Positions 38,893-51,237 of a stretch of DNA of 64,000 nucleotides are shown here, piece after piece. The position numbers and the translations under genes were made by a program. Under the pieces are notes generated by a model, which saw nothing but the letters and a program-made list of their open reading frames with translations, did no database searches and had not been told where the DNA came from. Each line of letters starts with the position of its first letter. The stretch's first letter is position 1. Origin of the DNA: Rhexocercosporidium sp. MPI-PUGE-AT-0058 (lineage: Eukaryota; Ascomycota; Leotiomycetes; Helotiales); the NCBI GenBank assembly GCA_020746875.1, contig JAGTJL010000005.1, positions 1,922,001 through 1,986,000 of the forward strand, given 5' to 3'.

Positions 38893-39973
38893 CCCGGCCG
38901 CGATATTACAGTAGATAAGTATATAAAGCGGTATACTAGACGGGCCTACGAGACGACGACTATCTCTAAAAAACCTATTCCTACCGGTTATAAGATTTAA
39001 GTAGTTATATAATACGATTACTTCCTCAAATAAGTCTTTTATTCTAAGGGATCTAAAGCCTTTAATAGACCTGTCGAAATCAAGGTTTTAAGGCTTTAAG
39101 TGAAAATAAATATAAAAAAGCAGGCAATAAAACACAAGCTATAATAGTCCATTTAATGGAAAGCCTACCTCCGCAGTATTATATCGTATACCTAAATAAC
39201 TTGTTTACATTTAACTGCTTATTAGAATACCTTTAAGAGCTGGAAATTAGTGTAATTAGTATAGCTAGAGTCGACGCCGGCATTATTCAAAAGATTTATG
39301 ACTTAAAAGTTAATAATAGTAAAAGAGGTTATCTTAAACTTTAATACAACGAGCTTTATACCGCGGTCTCTCCTTTAGGCAAAGTATGTTATATTTTATA
39401 AAACGACAACGCCGTAGTTTTATTTTTAAGTAACTATAGTAATAGTTCTAGTACGATTAAAACAGAAAAGAGACGGCTAAGTAAATCATCTACAAACGCA
39501 GCAGTCGCCCGTATATTCTTTAAGGACAAAATTTATATGAAGATTAATAAACTAGTCTTTGCGTAGCTTTATAATTAGTTTATAAATGCTATTAATATCG
39601 GAGATCAACTTAAGTCGTACAACTCCGGGGAACGTATAATTTAAAAAGAGGCTAATAAGCTATTTAAACTGTATATATAACTTTAATTAATTATTACTTA
39701 ATCTCTATTTATATTAAAGCTATAAATTACCACGCTTTTATAAAAGATAATAAGTAAACCGAACAACTCAAGTTCCGAAAGGCCCTTATTAAGACTTTAC
39801 TTCATATAGCCGACGATATTAAAGGTATAAGAAAGCGTACTCTTTCTTATAATAATATAGATAAATTCAAAGTATTTGCGCATCGGCACACGCGGCAAAA
39901 AAGGCTATATAGAGGGGACTATAAGTATTGCCTTAGTAAAAGGTATAAGGATAAGCCTTAGCCAAAAGTGTGA
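38893..39973 (+). pseudogene. piggyBac-type (DDE) transposase relic
   Basis: Plus-strand translation, read across RIP stops, gives family-specific segments. These are PGRDITVDKYIKRY (38893), ETTTISKKPIPTGYKI (about 38960), NNLFTFNCLLEYL (39196), RVDAGIIQKIYDLK, NDNAVVLFLSNYSN (about 39400) and NAINIGDQLKSYNSGERII (about 39584), ending KPxPKV and a stop at 39971-39973. This order and wording match the piggyBac-derived transposase fold of fungi and animals. In-frame TAA/TAG replace likely Gln/Trp codons. I did not find the TTAA-flanked ends. Confidence 0.8.
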
Positions 39974-40269
39974 CGATTTAGAGCTTCTAGGGCCTCATTT
40001 CCAGTCTCGGCTATTTACTTCTTAGTTAAGAAGATGCCGAGATTAAACGAGCTTCTACGGAGCTTACCTTTATATATAACTTACTTTTTTCTATACCTTC
40101 TTTCCTCCGTAGTTATAGATTTTAAGAGACCCTTAATATCTTCATATTCCCGCCATAGAATATAAGTCGCTAGTCACACGTGATTGCCGTCTTTCATAGA
40201 GCAAGCGTCACAAAAAGGACTAAAAAGAGTAGCTCTCGGGGAGATTTCGGCCAATTTATAGCGCTCTTC

Positions 40270-40482
40270 TCGCAGAACTTAAACTTATTACGGCTATAAA
40301 GAGTGTAACGTATTTTTGTATATAATTAAATATTGCTTCAATAGATATCATGCCCGGATATAAATATTATGATTTCTCACCAAAATCCTGGCTCTTTAAT
40401 TGGCTCAAACCCCTGTCTCGCCTAATCCACCAGCCCATGCCGTATCTACACCGAGTAAATACACGGACCGTGATATATCCCT
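40270..40482. repeat. Dispersed repeat fragments at the AT-block edge
   Basis: 40270-40442 is similar to 51238-51427: both contain ctrtaaagagtrtaa, then 'tcaccaaa(a)tcctggc' and 'attgg', then 'cagcccatg'. Next to it, 40443-40482 (cgtatctacaccgagtaaat) matches 36428-36470 of the Gag-bearing element but is not RIP-mutated. Confidence 0.55.
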
Positions 40483-40779
40483 AACTAAATAAACAAAACC
40501 GAGGACAACCATGCTAACTGCAGCAGTCAAGTAAGACACCAGGGGTAGTCATTTCGTCAATAGGCTGCTCAGAAAGGCCAAACACTGCATTATTGGGCCA
40601 CCCAAGAGAAGCTTTTGTCACGAGATAAAGGCAGTACAAAATTTGCCCGCCGGCTGCGAAATATGAGGAAGCAATGACCGAAGAAGCAGCAATGACCTGG
40701 CTACAATGGAAATTTCGATACATCTCGGGCTGCCATACATCCTAGCCCTCTCCTGCAAGCCCACCAGGGTCCTCGATCC

Positions 40780-42086
40780 TCACCGTGCCTTCACATCCGG
40801 AATCTGCTTCAGGTCTACAAACTTCTCAAAAGCATCCGTGAATGATTTATACGAGTCAATGTACCCGTTCCACCCAAATTCTCTTGCCTTGCTGATACTG
40901 AGAGTAGCAGACCAAGTTCTTCCAAAAACCCAGTCTTGATATGACCTTTCGAAAGAAGTTAGCATCCGTCATATTGCCGTACCAAATGCCGGTGTCAAAC
41001 AATCAAACATCCATGGCAAGAAATCGACATACCAAGTTCCTGCATCCCAAGTCTTCTTAGCTTCGGGAACCCCGGCCCTGTCACAGATACGATCCCAGAT
41101 TTCACGCTTGTCCTTTGACCACTCTGTTAGGCTGACCTCGAGCTTGGTAGAACCGTCTTTGGGCCGTGGGTCCTTGAAAGATTGAGCTGGTGACGCGTTG
41201 GCGCCGAAATAAGTCGCCAGTCTAGGCCACATGTACCGCCAGGAGAAGTAATCCCCGTTTGTAACGTTGAATGCTTGGTTTGAACACTTCGAGTTGGTGG
41301 AGGCATAGATTGAAAGATCGGCGATAAGTCGAGAATCCGACACGTCGTCGTAACCTTCAAAGTATGCTTGATTTGTGGGCATGGCGGCTTCTGTACCTAA
41401 TTCCTTGCAAACGATCAAGTACAGTGCGTAAGTCAGAGCGGAATTCATGCCATTCGGCTTTGACGTGTATCCAATGATAGCCTCAGGCCGGATTACATTC
41501 CAAGACCACTTCTGACCGTGCTGCCGGGCGAATAGATGATCTTCCTGCTGGAAGTAGAAATTGCCAATCGGACTTTCGGTCCGAGGCATCGCCTCTCGTG
41601 CGGGAGACTCGACTGGACCAAGATGGACATTGTAATGCTTACCACCTGTCTGAAGAGTACAGTTTTCAAGGTTGGGTGCGACTTGTAACAATGAATCTAG
41701 AAAGTTTTTGAAGAGGTCTTCGTTTGCCTTGTTCAACTCGGCGAAATCATCTTTGTGGACGTACGACGAAAAGTAGGCATGGGTGACTTTGCCACAAGTC
41801 GACCGCATCTTAGGTGCGAGGGCATCCGCCGAATCAAAGAAGTCCAGAGCAATGAACGTGATGCGTTTGTCATATACCGTAGTTTTGAAGGGTGATCGAG
41901 AGGTGACAATGATCTGGCTCCATTCCTTCTCGGTGGTGTGTCTGACCAGATGCTCGAGAATCGCCGAGCCCGTGATCCCATTGCCACCAGTCTGTAGGGC
42001 AAGGAGTCAGCGATCGATGGAGTTGATTTGCTAATACATGTCGAGAACTCATTTGGCTGACTCACGATGAATGCTACTTTCGCCAT
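40780..42086 (-). CDS. PRISE-type short-chain dehydrogenase/reductase (progesterone 5-beta-reductase/iridoid-synthase-like)
   Basis: Three exons (42086-42066, 41991-41033, 40945-40780) give 381 residues. Intron donors are GTGAGT and GTATGT; the second has a GCTAAC branch site. MAKVAFI is followed by the Rossmann motif TGGNGITG (8-15). LQTGGKHY carries the PRISE lysine (K125), and GNFYFQQEDHLF carries the catalytic tyrosine region (Y153), followed by WNVIRPEAIIGY and a C-terminal SISKAREFGWNGY. PRISE enzymes reduce activated C=C bonds of enones using NADPH in the cytosol. It is the first gene right of the AT block and shares strand with the monooxygenase next door. The natural substrate cannot be told from sequence. 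Confidence 0.87.
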
Positions 42087-43170
42087 GACGACGTCGTTCT
42101 GAAATTCTCAGAGTTTGCAAACTTGTTTGTCTGTTTGTTTGAAGTGGATTCGAAGAGGATTGATGCAAAGAAAGCCGCTGAAAGTGGTTGCAATGGTTGT
42201 AATGGATTGAAGACTGACTGACTACTCGTCGATTGATGGGGGAGGTCGCGCTGTTTTTGACTACACGCCTCCTTCATCGCAACAGGCGGGTTGCAACGTC
42301 TGGCTCGCCTTTCTTTCGTTTCGGGCTTGAAGGTCCAATATCGCGGAAGATCACGAGCAACACGGTCCAGTAGCGTGGTGTTTGGCGTTTGCGGCAGCAA
42401 CCAACTGAGGAGCTAAGTACCAGAACTGTAAGGTTAACAAGACGATGGCGCGGATATGGTGGCATGCCCGCTCCAACGGTATGCCCAAACCGACCCCTCC
42501 CCCGCTCCCCTATACCTAGAGGAAGAGGAGGAGGGCGAGGAGGGCGAGGAGAGCCAGAGCCAATAATGGAGAGAGACAATAGTCGAGGACTGTCGGGCTA
42601 TCAGACGTAGGTCGATAGGTAGCTTAGCCGATTGGATGTTGGACTTGAGTTTTGCCTGCACCGATGAGAGGGGCTGAGATATGTACCTACCGTACTCGAG
42701 ACTGTGCACTAGTATGTATGTATATATGCATATACCTACCTCCCTCTAAGGTAGGTTCGAAGTAATGTATGCAGGTAAAGAAGCACGTGCCTCGCTTCTG
42801 ATGCGAGCTGAAGGGTGCGGTACTTTAATTTAATTCACGGTTCCGCTTTGCCCGCATGCGCGTTCCTCCCCCATATATTGGCGGCGACCAGGTGGGCATT
42901 GACTACTGCTATGGGTCTAGGATTGAAGCAACGCTCAGCTTGTTAGGAAAGGTAGCATTGTGAGGTTCAGGTAGCCAAGTATTTCAATGTAGAGCTGGAT
43001 ATCTTGGCCCAAGTTCTGCCATCTTAGTAACTGTGTACACCGGATAAGTTATACATTGACCGGTCTAGCCTATTGATAGATCACCCCCTGACGTTCGGGA
43101 ATACTTCGATACCCCATTATAGTAACCGTATACACATTACTTAGTTGGTGCATTAATAGTTTCTCACGAA
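42087..43170. other. Intergenic region between reductase and monooxygenase
   Basis: No gene is supported. It holds a purine-rich microsatellite ('ggaagaggaggagggcgagg', about 42520-42552) and tatgtatgtatata-type runs near 42712-42735. The upstream control region of the reductase lies here. Confidence 0.5.
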
Positions 43171-45127
43171 CTACTGAACTACGAGCTGTTTTCCAAGTAT
43201 CTTGCCCATCACCGACGCAACTTTTTCCACCAAGTCGCCGCTCGCTGTTTGACACCTCCATGCAACGAAATGATCTGGCCTAACTAATACCGCTCCCGTC
43301 TCCTCAACTCCGCGAATGCGATACCAATCCCTGTAGCAGTCCATATAGTCACACCTAAACCCAATCGTGTACACTCGGATTTGAACACCGCTGACGGCCG
43401 CAATCTTCCTTGCAGCATCTGACCATCGATGCCCGCCAATTCCTGTGAATAAGGTAAATGCTCCTCCACCACACAAGTCGAGTGAAGAGACACGATATGA
43501 TTGCCCATTGGCCGCAAGCCACTTCAAATAAATCAGCTTTGATAGCCCACACATTGCAGATCTAGCTCTTTGAGGAGAGCTTTTGAGGATTTGTACATAC
43601 CACGTGTGGAAGATGGTAGCCCGGGTAGGTACTCACCATCAAATCTTTGATGGGGTTGAGGAAACTGAAATCTGGTTTCACGTCTCCAGTTTCAGCAACC
43701 ACTGCTTGAGAATTGTAGACCTGATTCATTTGAATTCCAAGAGCCTGAACTTCGTCATCAGTCGCCTCCAAAGCATCTCGCCACTCCTTCCTCATGGCAG
43801 CTCCATCCTCTGTGTCTGACTGCAGAATCTCGACCGCGATTTTTCGTGCTTCTAGGGTGAGACCCAAGAGAGCCCACACTGCATTAAAATTAGCGCTTTG
43901 GTTTTTTGGGAAAGTTTGAGAATATCTACATACACCGTCGATGCGCTTCCATTCCATCATTGGCTCGTCGTACAATACCATCGCCGACTGGTTTTCGTTC
44001 TGTTGTCAACGTCTCGAGAAGGGATCGAGAGGCAAGACCTTTAATAACATAGGCAAGTTTCCATGCTAGATTGAAAGCATCTGATAGACAGGTATTGCTT
44101 CCCAATCCATTGATAGGAGGATGGCGATGAGTCGCATCTCCTATGCACAAAATTCTGCCGTTTTGCCATCTCTCTGCTACCTGATCATTGATCGTCCACA
44201 AAAACGTTGACATGATTTCGATTTCCACGCTATCATCACCGATCATTTGATGAAGCCGTTTCAATATGGCTTCTTTCGTTGGCTCAGGCGTTTCTCCGTC
44301 CTTCGTTGCGGGATGGAGAGCAACCACAAACTCATTCCAGGGCCTGACCATTCTGAAATTCCCTACCGCAGACCATTCTGGCGCGTCAGGATTGAGGATC
44401 CAATTTAGGCTTCCGGGTCGGTGAGCGAAGTACTTGCTGAGCTCGCACTTGATGTGCACATTGAAGGCGGTATTCAGCTTCCTTCCAATGATTGGAATCC
44501 CGAGCGAATCAATCACAGCGCTTCTTGCTCCATCGGCACCGACCAGGAAGCTTGTGCGCACCACATAGCTCTTTCCTGAATTTCTGTCCCGTAAAGTCGT
44601 TCGCACGCCATTTTCTATCTCCTCAAAGCTCACAAGCTCGGTTGAGAAGCGAATCTCGGCTCCCAGCTTAGAAGCCTCTTCCGCAAGAATCGGCTCAAGG
44701 ACAGACTGTGGAAGGTCTGACATGACACATGGACTGGCCATCTCATAGTCCCCTTTCTGAGCAGGCTTGTTTCCCCAAGCCCACAACCTCCCATACTCCT
44801 CCCCGGCAAGGGAATGAAGCCAGGACGTATGCTGTAAGTCTGACTATTGGTTAGCCTGTGTATTCCTCAAAAGACGTTCGGAGAGAGAAAGAACCTACCA
44901 CGTGCAGGACTAGCTACTGTTGCCAATCGCGTGTCCAAACCAGCGTCACGAAGAACCTCCATAGCTCTCTGGTTGAATATGTGCGCGCGAGGTGTGTTGG
45001 CAGGACCCCGATGTCTCGATATCACAAGAGCTTTGATACCCTGACGTGCAAGGTGCAATGCAGTCGTTGCTCCCGATGGACCTGATCCAATGATCAGGAC
45101 CGGGAAATCCATTCCTGACGATGTCAT
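43171..45127 (-). CDS. FAD-dependent aromatic monooxygenase (phenol/2,4-dichlorophenol hydroxylase-like)
   Basis: Four exons (45127-44899, 44839-43934, 43878-43601, 43521-43171) give 587 residues. Donors are GTAGGT, GTATGT and GTATGT. Class A flavoprotein hydroxylase motifs are present in order: GSGPSG dinucleotide-binding loop (14-19), LVGADGARS with the DG motif (about 175-183), and GDATHRHPPINGLGSN (310-325), the FAD-ribityl site, followed by DAFNLAWKLAYV. The C-terminal part (STYPGYHLPHVW, GIGGHRW, LVRPDHFVAWR) matches the thioredoxin-like domain of TfdB/phenol 2-monooxygenase relatives. The enzyme would hydroxylate an aromatic ring using NAD(P)H and O2. It is divergent from the P450 gene, with a 716-bp shared upstream region. 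Confidence 0.9.
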
Positions 45128-45843
45128 TGTGTTTGTTGACTTGGAAGCGAGATAGGTTACAGAGGTCTAGGGATAACAAAGATGCGAATGGCTGCTTGAA
45201 GTGGGCGATGAGTGAGTACCAGCGGACGCTTTTCATACGACGAGTAAAGGCGCACCATGCTGCGACGAGCACGACCAAAGACAAGATTTCTTCGTAGCTG
45301 CCCCCGAGCTTCCAGATCGGCCCAACAGGATTGTCCATGGAACCCGGAAGCCACCCGGCTTAGCGTATGTCTGTGAAAATTGCCCACGAGCTGAATGTTG
45401 CTATGTGGGAGGAAAGAGTAAACCAAGTTTGGTCCCCCAACTCCCGCAACTCAAACCCTACCCCCACAGATGCCATGCCACCTTATCCCCTGGCGCCTCC
45501 CTCGCCCCTCGTTAGCTGCCGGGCAAGCATGTATTGAATGATCACGGTGATCGTTGGATGGTGATCCCGCGGCTAAGGGAGGGGAGCGGAGGTAGAGGAA
45601 GAGGAAGAGGAAGAGGAGAGAAGAGGAGAGACCCGGAGTTGCCAGGCTTAGTACTGCACGTAACATCGTAACATGGCAGGCCACCAACGCTCTAGCGTGG
45701 TGTTTCAGACAGCCATAGAATAAATAAGCAGTCGACTGGGTGGTGCTGAAAGCCCCCTTCCAGAAAGGCTTTTTCTGTCCATTGCTTTTTCTGTCCCTTG
45801 AGACTCATCAGTTTGAGACTCATTAGTTGGTAACTTCGTCAAG
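45128..45843. promoter_or_regulatory. Divergent promoter region, monooxygenase / P450
   Basis: 716 bp separate the two start codons, which face away from each other, so the pair can be co-regulated from here. A 'gaggaagaggaagaggaagagg' type microsatellite lies at about 45590-45632 and a palindrome gatcacggtgatc at 45540-45552. No binding site can be assigned to a named factor. Confidence 0.5.
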
Positions 45844-47563
45844 ATGGCAATAATCGCACTTGTTACCGACACTCTGAGGACGGAGAAATTGGCTGCACTA
45901 CAAGCGGTGGTCATTCTCTATGTTGTTTACACCTTAGTATGTCGTCCCCCCCCCCCCCCTTCTTCCATCTTGGAGCACAATTTGAAAAGTGCTGACTTGC
46001 TGAACCAGATCTTGTATCCGTTCTTATTGTCGCCTGTTCGCCACATCCCTGGTCCGTGGTACACAAGGGTTTCGAAGCTTCCCTTACAGTATGCTACATA
46101 TCGTCGCCGGCGGACGGCATTTGGTAGGTGCTCCACCGAATTTTTTTTTCACTCCTAGATTGGTTTAGAGACTCTGGCTTCCTAAGAAGTATCTTAGGCG
46201 AAGCCTCAAACCTTATTTCTTTTTGAAGAAATACAGCTGACGCCAACGACTTTCTTTAGCTACCAAGCTGTTGGACCGATACGGTCCCATTGTAGTGGTG
46301 GCTCCAGATCAAGTCCACACAACTGACGACAATGCCATGAAGACCATCTACGACCGAACGGCCACGAAAAGCAGCTTCTATCCAGTCATGGGTTCCTGGA
46401 AAGGCGTTACCTCAACTCTCGGTTTCAAAGAGTATGGAGCTGCTGCTCCAACTCGGAACAACTTAATTCAGTGTTTCCAGAACCGGAATCTGGCGACACT
46501 TGTGGAGAACATAGGTTCTCACATTGATGATTTCATCAAACTTCTGAACTCCAAAGCCGATAACGATGAGAAGGTTGATGGAGTGGTTGTTTTCCGTCTA
46601 CTTGCTCTGGACATCGTGACAGATGTACTTTGGGGCGAGGAAGACAGACTACTGTCTAGCGTCGACGACATCAACGCCTCGGCCTTCCTCAGGCGTTTCC
46701 ATGCATTTAGTACATGGCACGCAATGGAAAGTTTCATACCCGGAGCTGACCTTTTCGTAAGGATCTTCGGAAGTGAGAAGTGGCGTCAACTTCGAAACGA
46801 TTGCAATGACATGGACATCACTGCGAGAGAAGCTCTGGAGCGCTGGATCAACAACGAAGACTCCCGCCGCGACAAAGATGTACTCTCTATGCTGCAGTCG
46901 ATGAATGATGCAGAAAATCCGCTCAAAAGGGTTCCGAACGATCACATTCCGGCGTACATGGTCGAGATGCTTGCAGCAGGATCGTCTACAACCTCTCATA
47001 CAGCCGCCTTTACATGCTGGTTGCTCACAAGAAATATGGATGCTCAAGAGAGACTCCATCGAGAACTATCCGAAGCTTTCCCGGATGTTTCCAACATGGA
47101 CATCAAGGACACCATGGATCTGCCCTATCTCGACGCTGTGATTCGTGAGACCATGAGGATGTATCCCATGATCCCTGGACCATTAGAGAGGCATCTCGGC
47201 GGGAGTACCGTCATCGCGGGGAAAATGGTCCCAGCTGGCGTTATTGCGTCGAATGCGGCATACAATCAAGGTCGCTTGGAGGATGTTTTTCCCAAGCCGA
47301 ACGAGTGGCAACCCGAACGCTGGTTGGAGGGGACCGACCGAATGAAGTTGAACTGGACTCCCTTTGGACACGGTAGTCGCGCTTGTCCGGGATCGAACCT
47401 CGCGATGACAGAGTTAAAGTACATGATTGGGGCCATCTTCAGACAATTTCGTGCCACCTTGCCGCAGGGACATGAAGATGATATTCTCGAACTGGCAGAT
47501 GTTTTTGCTGCGGGATCTATAACGGGACACTGTTGGTTGAAATTCGAGAGGTTGAACAAGTAA
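45844..47563 (+). CDS. Cytochrome P450 monooxygenase
   Basis: Three exons (45844-45936, 46009-46123, 46260-47563) give 503 residues. A hydrophobic N-terminal anchor (about 18-31) is followed by the proline hinge HIPGPWYT. I-helix LAAGSSTTSH (about 307-316), K-helix ETMR (366-369), PERW (421-424) and the heme loop FGHGSRACPG with Cys445 are all intact, so the protein should be an active ER-bound oxygenase. Intron 1 (GTATGT...CCAG, 72 nt) holds a run of 14 C and is a multiple of three, so the frame stays open if it is retained. The acceptor of intron 2 (46259) was chosen by frame. It sits between the FAD monooxygenase and the regulator, tail to tail with the latter. Confidence 0.9.
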
Positions 47564-47803
47564 ACGTGGCAAGAGATTTGAAGCTCACACAGAGCGGTGT
47601 TTGGAGATTGTAACGTAACTGAATTTAGCTCAAGGGTTTGGTCATCAATATGCAGGCTGCCAACCCCCTTGACTGGTTCCTGAAGTGTCTATACGTGAAA
47701 TATGTCCTACAGTTTACATTAGAGAAACAATTGAGGAGGTTTCAAATTCCACATCAACCTAGCAGAAATTAATTCCTGATCCGGGGTTGTGAGTGTTGCC
47801 CAC

Positions 47804-50664
47804 TCATTCTTCCGCCGACGGAAATGAGTGCGTTGAAAGATTAATTGCTGCTCTTGCAAATGATGACCATCTTCCGGAGCTTATCAATCTATACAGCTGA
47901 ATGTATGAGCTCATTATGTCTTCAAGTTGACTAGGTCCAACTAGGATATTTGGTCGAGTGTTGTTTGGATCCACCAGGGAGAAAGCAGAGTCCGGTATTT
48001 CATGAGAGAAGTCATGAGCGCCAATGTAACCCCAAAGGACCACGGCGCCGTGGTGCAGACCGGTGAAAGCAACAAGGGTGTACTTCGATCCTTTAGGTCG
48101 AGCGGTTTCTTTCATGATCAATGCCCCTATTATCACGCCCATATTAGTACCATGTGATGAATTAAAAACAGTGGGGCAAGGCTGCAGAGATGTTGCAAAA
48201 GGCGATTCTGACCGAGTTTAGAAGAGGAAAAAAGACAGTGACTCACAAATAGAAATCGCGTGGTCAACTGCAAGCTTGGCATGAGGAGTATTTGCCCACT
48301 GGTGGACTGATTTGATCAATTTCTTTTCGATGGACCTTCGATCAGCGAGTTGATGTGATATTTGGTGCAAGTCTCCAATTGGCGCGTGCAGTCTCAAGTA
48401 GGAGAGGTGGTACAGAATCAGGCTTCCAAGCAGACTAGTGCGATCTCTGTCTGACTGAACAAACATTTTTGTGAGCGATAGAGACTGTTTCCATTTGCTC
48501 AAGGCCAGCGTGACGCGCCTGTAGCCTCGCTGTAAGTCGAGCATCTGGCGGGAAGAAACCTCAAACACATCTGCCCCCCTTGTGGAAGAGGCTGACGGGC
48601 TGTATTGGGTGGTTTCTGCTTCGAAATAGCTGGCTTGATTTAGCATCCCCTGGGCTTCGCGTGAAGAATACCCCATCTCTTCGCCGGTTAGTCGTTGAAA
48701 CATATGCGGGTCGCGGGAGTATCTCCACAAGGATGGCTGTAGGGCGAAGAGCAGCAACTCGCTGCCAATCGGTTCCAGTGCGGGAAAGGGTTCCTCCTCG
48801 TCTAAAGCAATGCGGTGCATGTCCGAAAAGAGTACTCGACGACCGAGGCTCTTGTCTTGCTCGATAATCTGTAAGCACACGTTTGCTGGCATTTGTTCGG
48901 TTCCCCAGACTAAATCCGAACCAGGCAATTCCATGTCGAATTCTTCTGGGGATACAAGTGGCCGGATATTCAACAGAATGCTTGTATAAACGTCGCCACG
49001 TAATATGCCAAATGCAAGCCTTCGCCTACTTTCCCGTTGAAGCCACCGGGCGAGAGTTTCTACCGCAGGTCGTGGTTCCGACCCGTCGTCATCCACAATT
49101 GTAACAGAGAACAGATTCATTCGACGAGCTTGGGCAACTAACAAGCCACCCAGATGTTGGGCATACGAAAAAGCTTTTGCTTGCCCAAAATACAAAGCCG
49201 CCACCTGTGTCAGAAGCCTCGACTGGGCGAGCCATAAGAAGTCATCCTTGGAATCTTCTAGTTCCAAAGGTGCGGTAAGGGATTTCCGAATCTGGTTATG
49301 CATCATACTTCCGTACAGACTTTGAGCGTGGCCCCCGTACATGGCCCCTATTGAAGACAAGGTCAGGTACAGAAGCGGGTGGAGGGAGGTATTTTCCATG
49401 TTATGCTTGCATATCAAGGGCCACAACGGGCCGAAGTGTTCGAAGTAGAGCGAAATGAAATGCTCAAGAGTGGAACAGTCAGAACCACCTTCACCAGCAC
49501 CGATGCTGAATGCCTTTTCGATCCGAGATGACATATCCTGCCAGTGTGACAAAACTGCAGTCTTAGATCGTGGTGGCCAGGGAAGCTCTGATGAAGAGAT
49601 GACAATGTCGGCAACTGTCCGTGACTGTTGCGACTGTTTGCCTAACTTCAAAGTCTCCGATTCGGGTGACGGGGGAACTAATGGATGTGTGAGAATAGAA
49701 TGAATGCTGCGAATAAGGGTATTACCTGTTTCCAGCTCACGCTCCTCGGACGGTCCATCATTCCCAGCACTCGTGGTGGAACGTAGACTACCCACAATGT
49801 CGCTCTGTGTAATTGATTCCTCTCGAAGTTGTGGCCGAAAAGAGGAGTTGCCCATCGATTGATAGTCCGGGAGCTCGGATGTAGCGCCCATCTCCTGATC
49901 GGTATAATTGCCATCACCCACGCAGTTGTTAAGAAAGCCAGCGAAAGATCCTGAAGACGTGGGATTCTGTTGCAAGAACATAGTCTCATGGAGCCAGGGC
50001 CAGGCTATTCTATCCGACGGGTGTCCCATCCACGACAAGTTTAGATCCTGGAAGAAGTCGTCCTGGATAAGGGTAGTTTCGTCGGTAGTGACTTGATCCA
50101 TTGGGACAAGGCCACCTAGCATTCGACTCTCCTCAAAATGTGCGACAGGCAGTTGTTCAGCAATCATCGCCTCCTGGTCTGGGAGCCATGAATCTCCGTC
50201 CGTAGTACTGGGGAAGACCTCGGGAATTGGAGCATCGCTTATACGACTTCCTTCGAGGCTATATTCGCAGGTGTTCCCTGTGCGCATGCACTTGCGAGTC
50301 AGCCAGTCAGCGTGTCTATTCGTACGAAAAGAAAGTAAATGGTGGAGAGTACCGAGACACATGGACGCCCGCCGCTGCAGCGACTTCGATTTTGACGACA
50401 AAGAACGCAAGCTGTATGACATCTGCGTCGGGATTGTGTCATGGAGGGGCCAGGTGAACTTGATGGCCGACTCCTGCTCGAATTCGGAGGATTTGAGCGC
50501 TGGCTATTGTGGATTGCCATATGGCGGTTGAGTAAGTCCCGGCGGTAGAAGACTACGGAGCAAACCGAACATGTATGCTGCTTCGATTTCCGATGGTTCT
50601 GGGCGTGCCGGTTGAGGGAGCTCTGGCTGGCATACTCTCGGCTGCAGGAGGGGCATTTGAGCAT
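47804..50664 (-). CDS. Fungal transcription factor with two C2H2 fingers, Zn2Cys6 cluster and fungal-specific TF domain
   Basis: Three exons (50664-50353, 50290-48247, 48126-47804) give 892 residues. Two C2H2 fingers (CPSCSREY...H, residues 4-24; CSVCSVVFY...H, 32-52) are followed by a Zn2Cys6 cluster with C86, C89, C96, C102, C105 and C112. The cluster is interrupted by intron 1, and its correct CX2C spacing decides the splice sites (GTACTC...CAAG). The middle (from about 330: LEHFISLYFEHFGPLWPLI) and C-terminal half fit the fungal-specific TF domain of C2H2/C6 regulators. Intron 2 (48246-48127) has donor GTGAGT and branch TACTAAT. Nuclear; by position, a likely regulator of the surrounding oxidative genes. 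Confidence 0.87.
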
Positions 50665-51237
50665 TGCGCTAACAGCCCATGGGAGGGAGCAAGTTCTGAT
50701 GAGAGAAGAGGCAAGGTCGAAGGGGTTGACTGCGGTGGGGGGAGGAAAGAAAGAGACAAGGTGGTAGGGAGGAGGGCGGAGACGGCGTCAACTGGACCAG
50801 GCACAACTCGCGATGCACACATAGTACTAGCAAGGGCGGGGCGGCAACATGCGACGGCGACGCATGAGGTGGATAGACTGGCAAGGTAGATAGGTGGTCA
50901 GCTGTAGTTGTTGTTGTTATGGAGGAGGAGGAGGAGGAGGAGGAGGTGGTGGTGGTGGTGATGGCAGTGTCAAAGTGAGGTAGATTTATTCCGTGGCGGG
51001 GATGCTTGGTGCATGATGCTCGACGAGTTGACATTAACGTTGAAGTTGACGGGGCTGCAGGTTGGTTAGTTCCGGTGCTAGGGAAGCGAAAGGCGGGGTG
51101 ACGGGGGGTGGTCGGTAGTAATGGGTAGGTAGGTATCCCATGGGCTGCTGTACACCACTTTTAGCGTGGTGGGGTTGCAGGGTGTGTTGCCCCCCCGCAA
51201 CGGGCATATTTACAGCAAATAGGGGCCTCTTTCCGAC

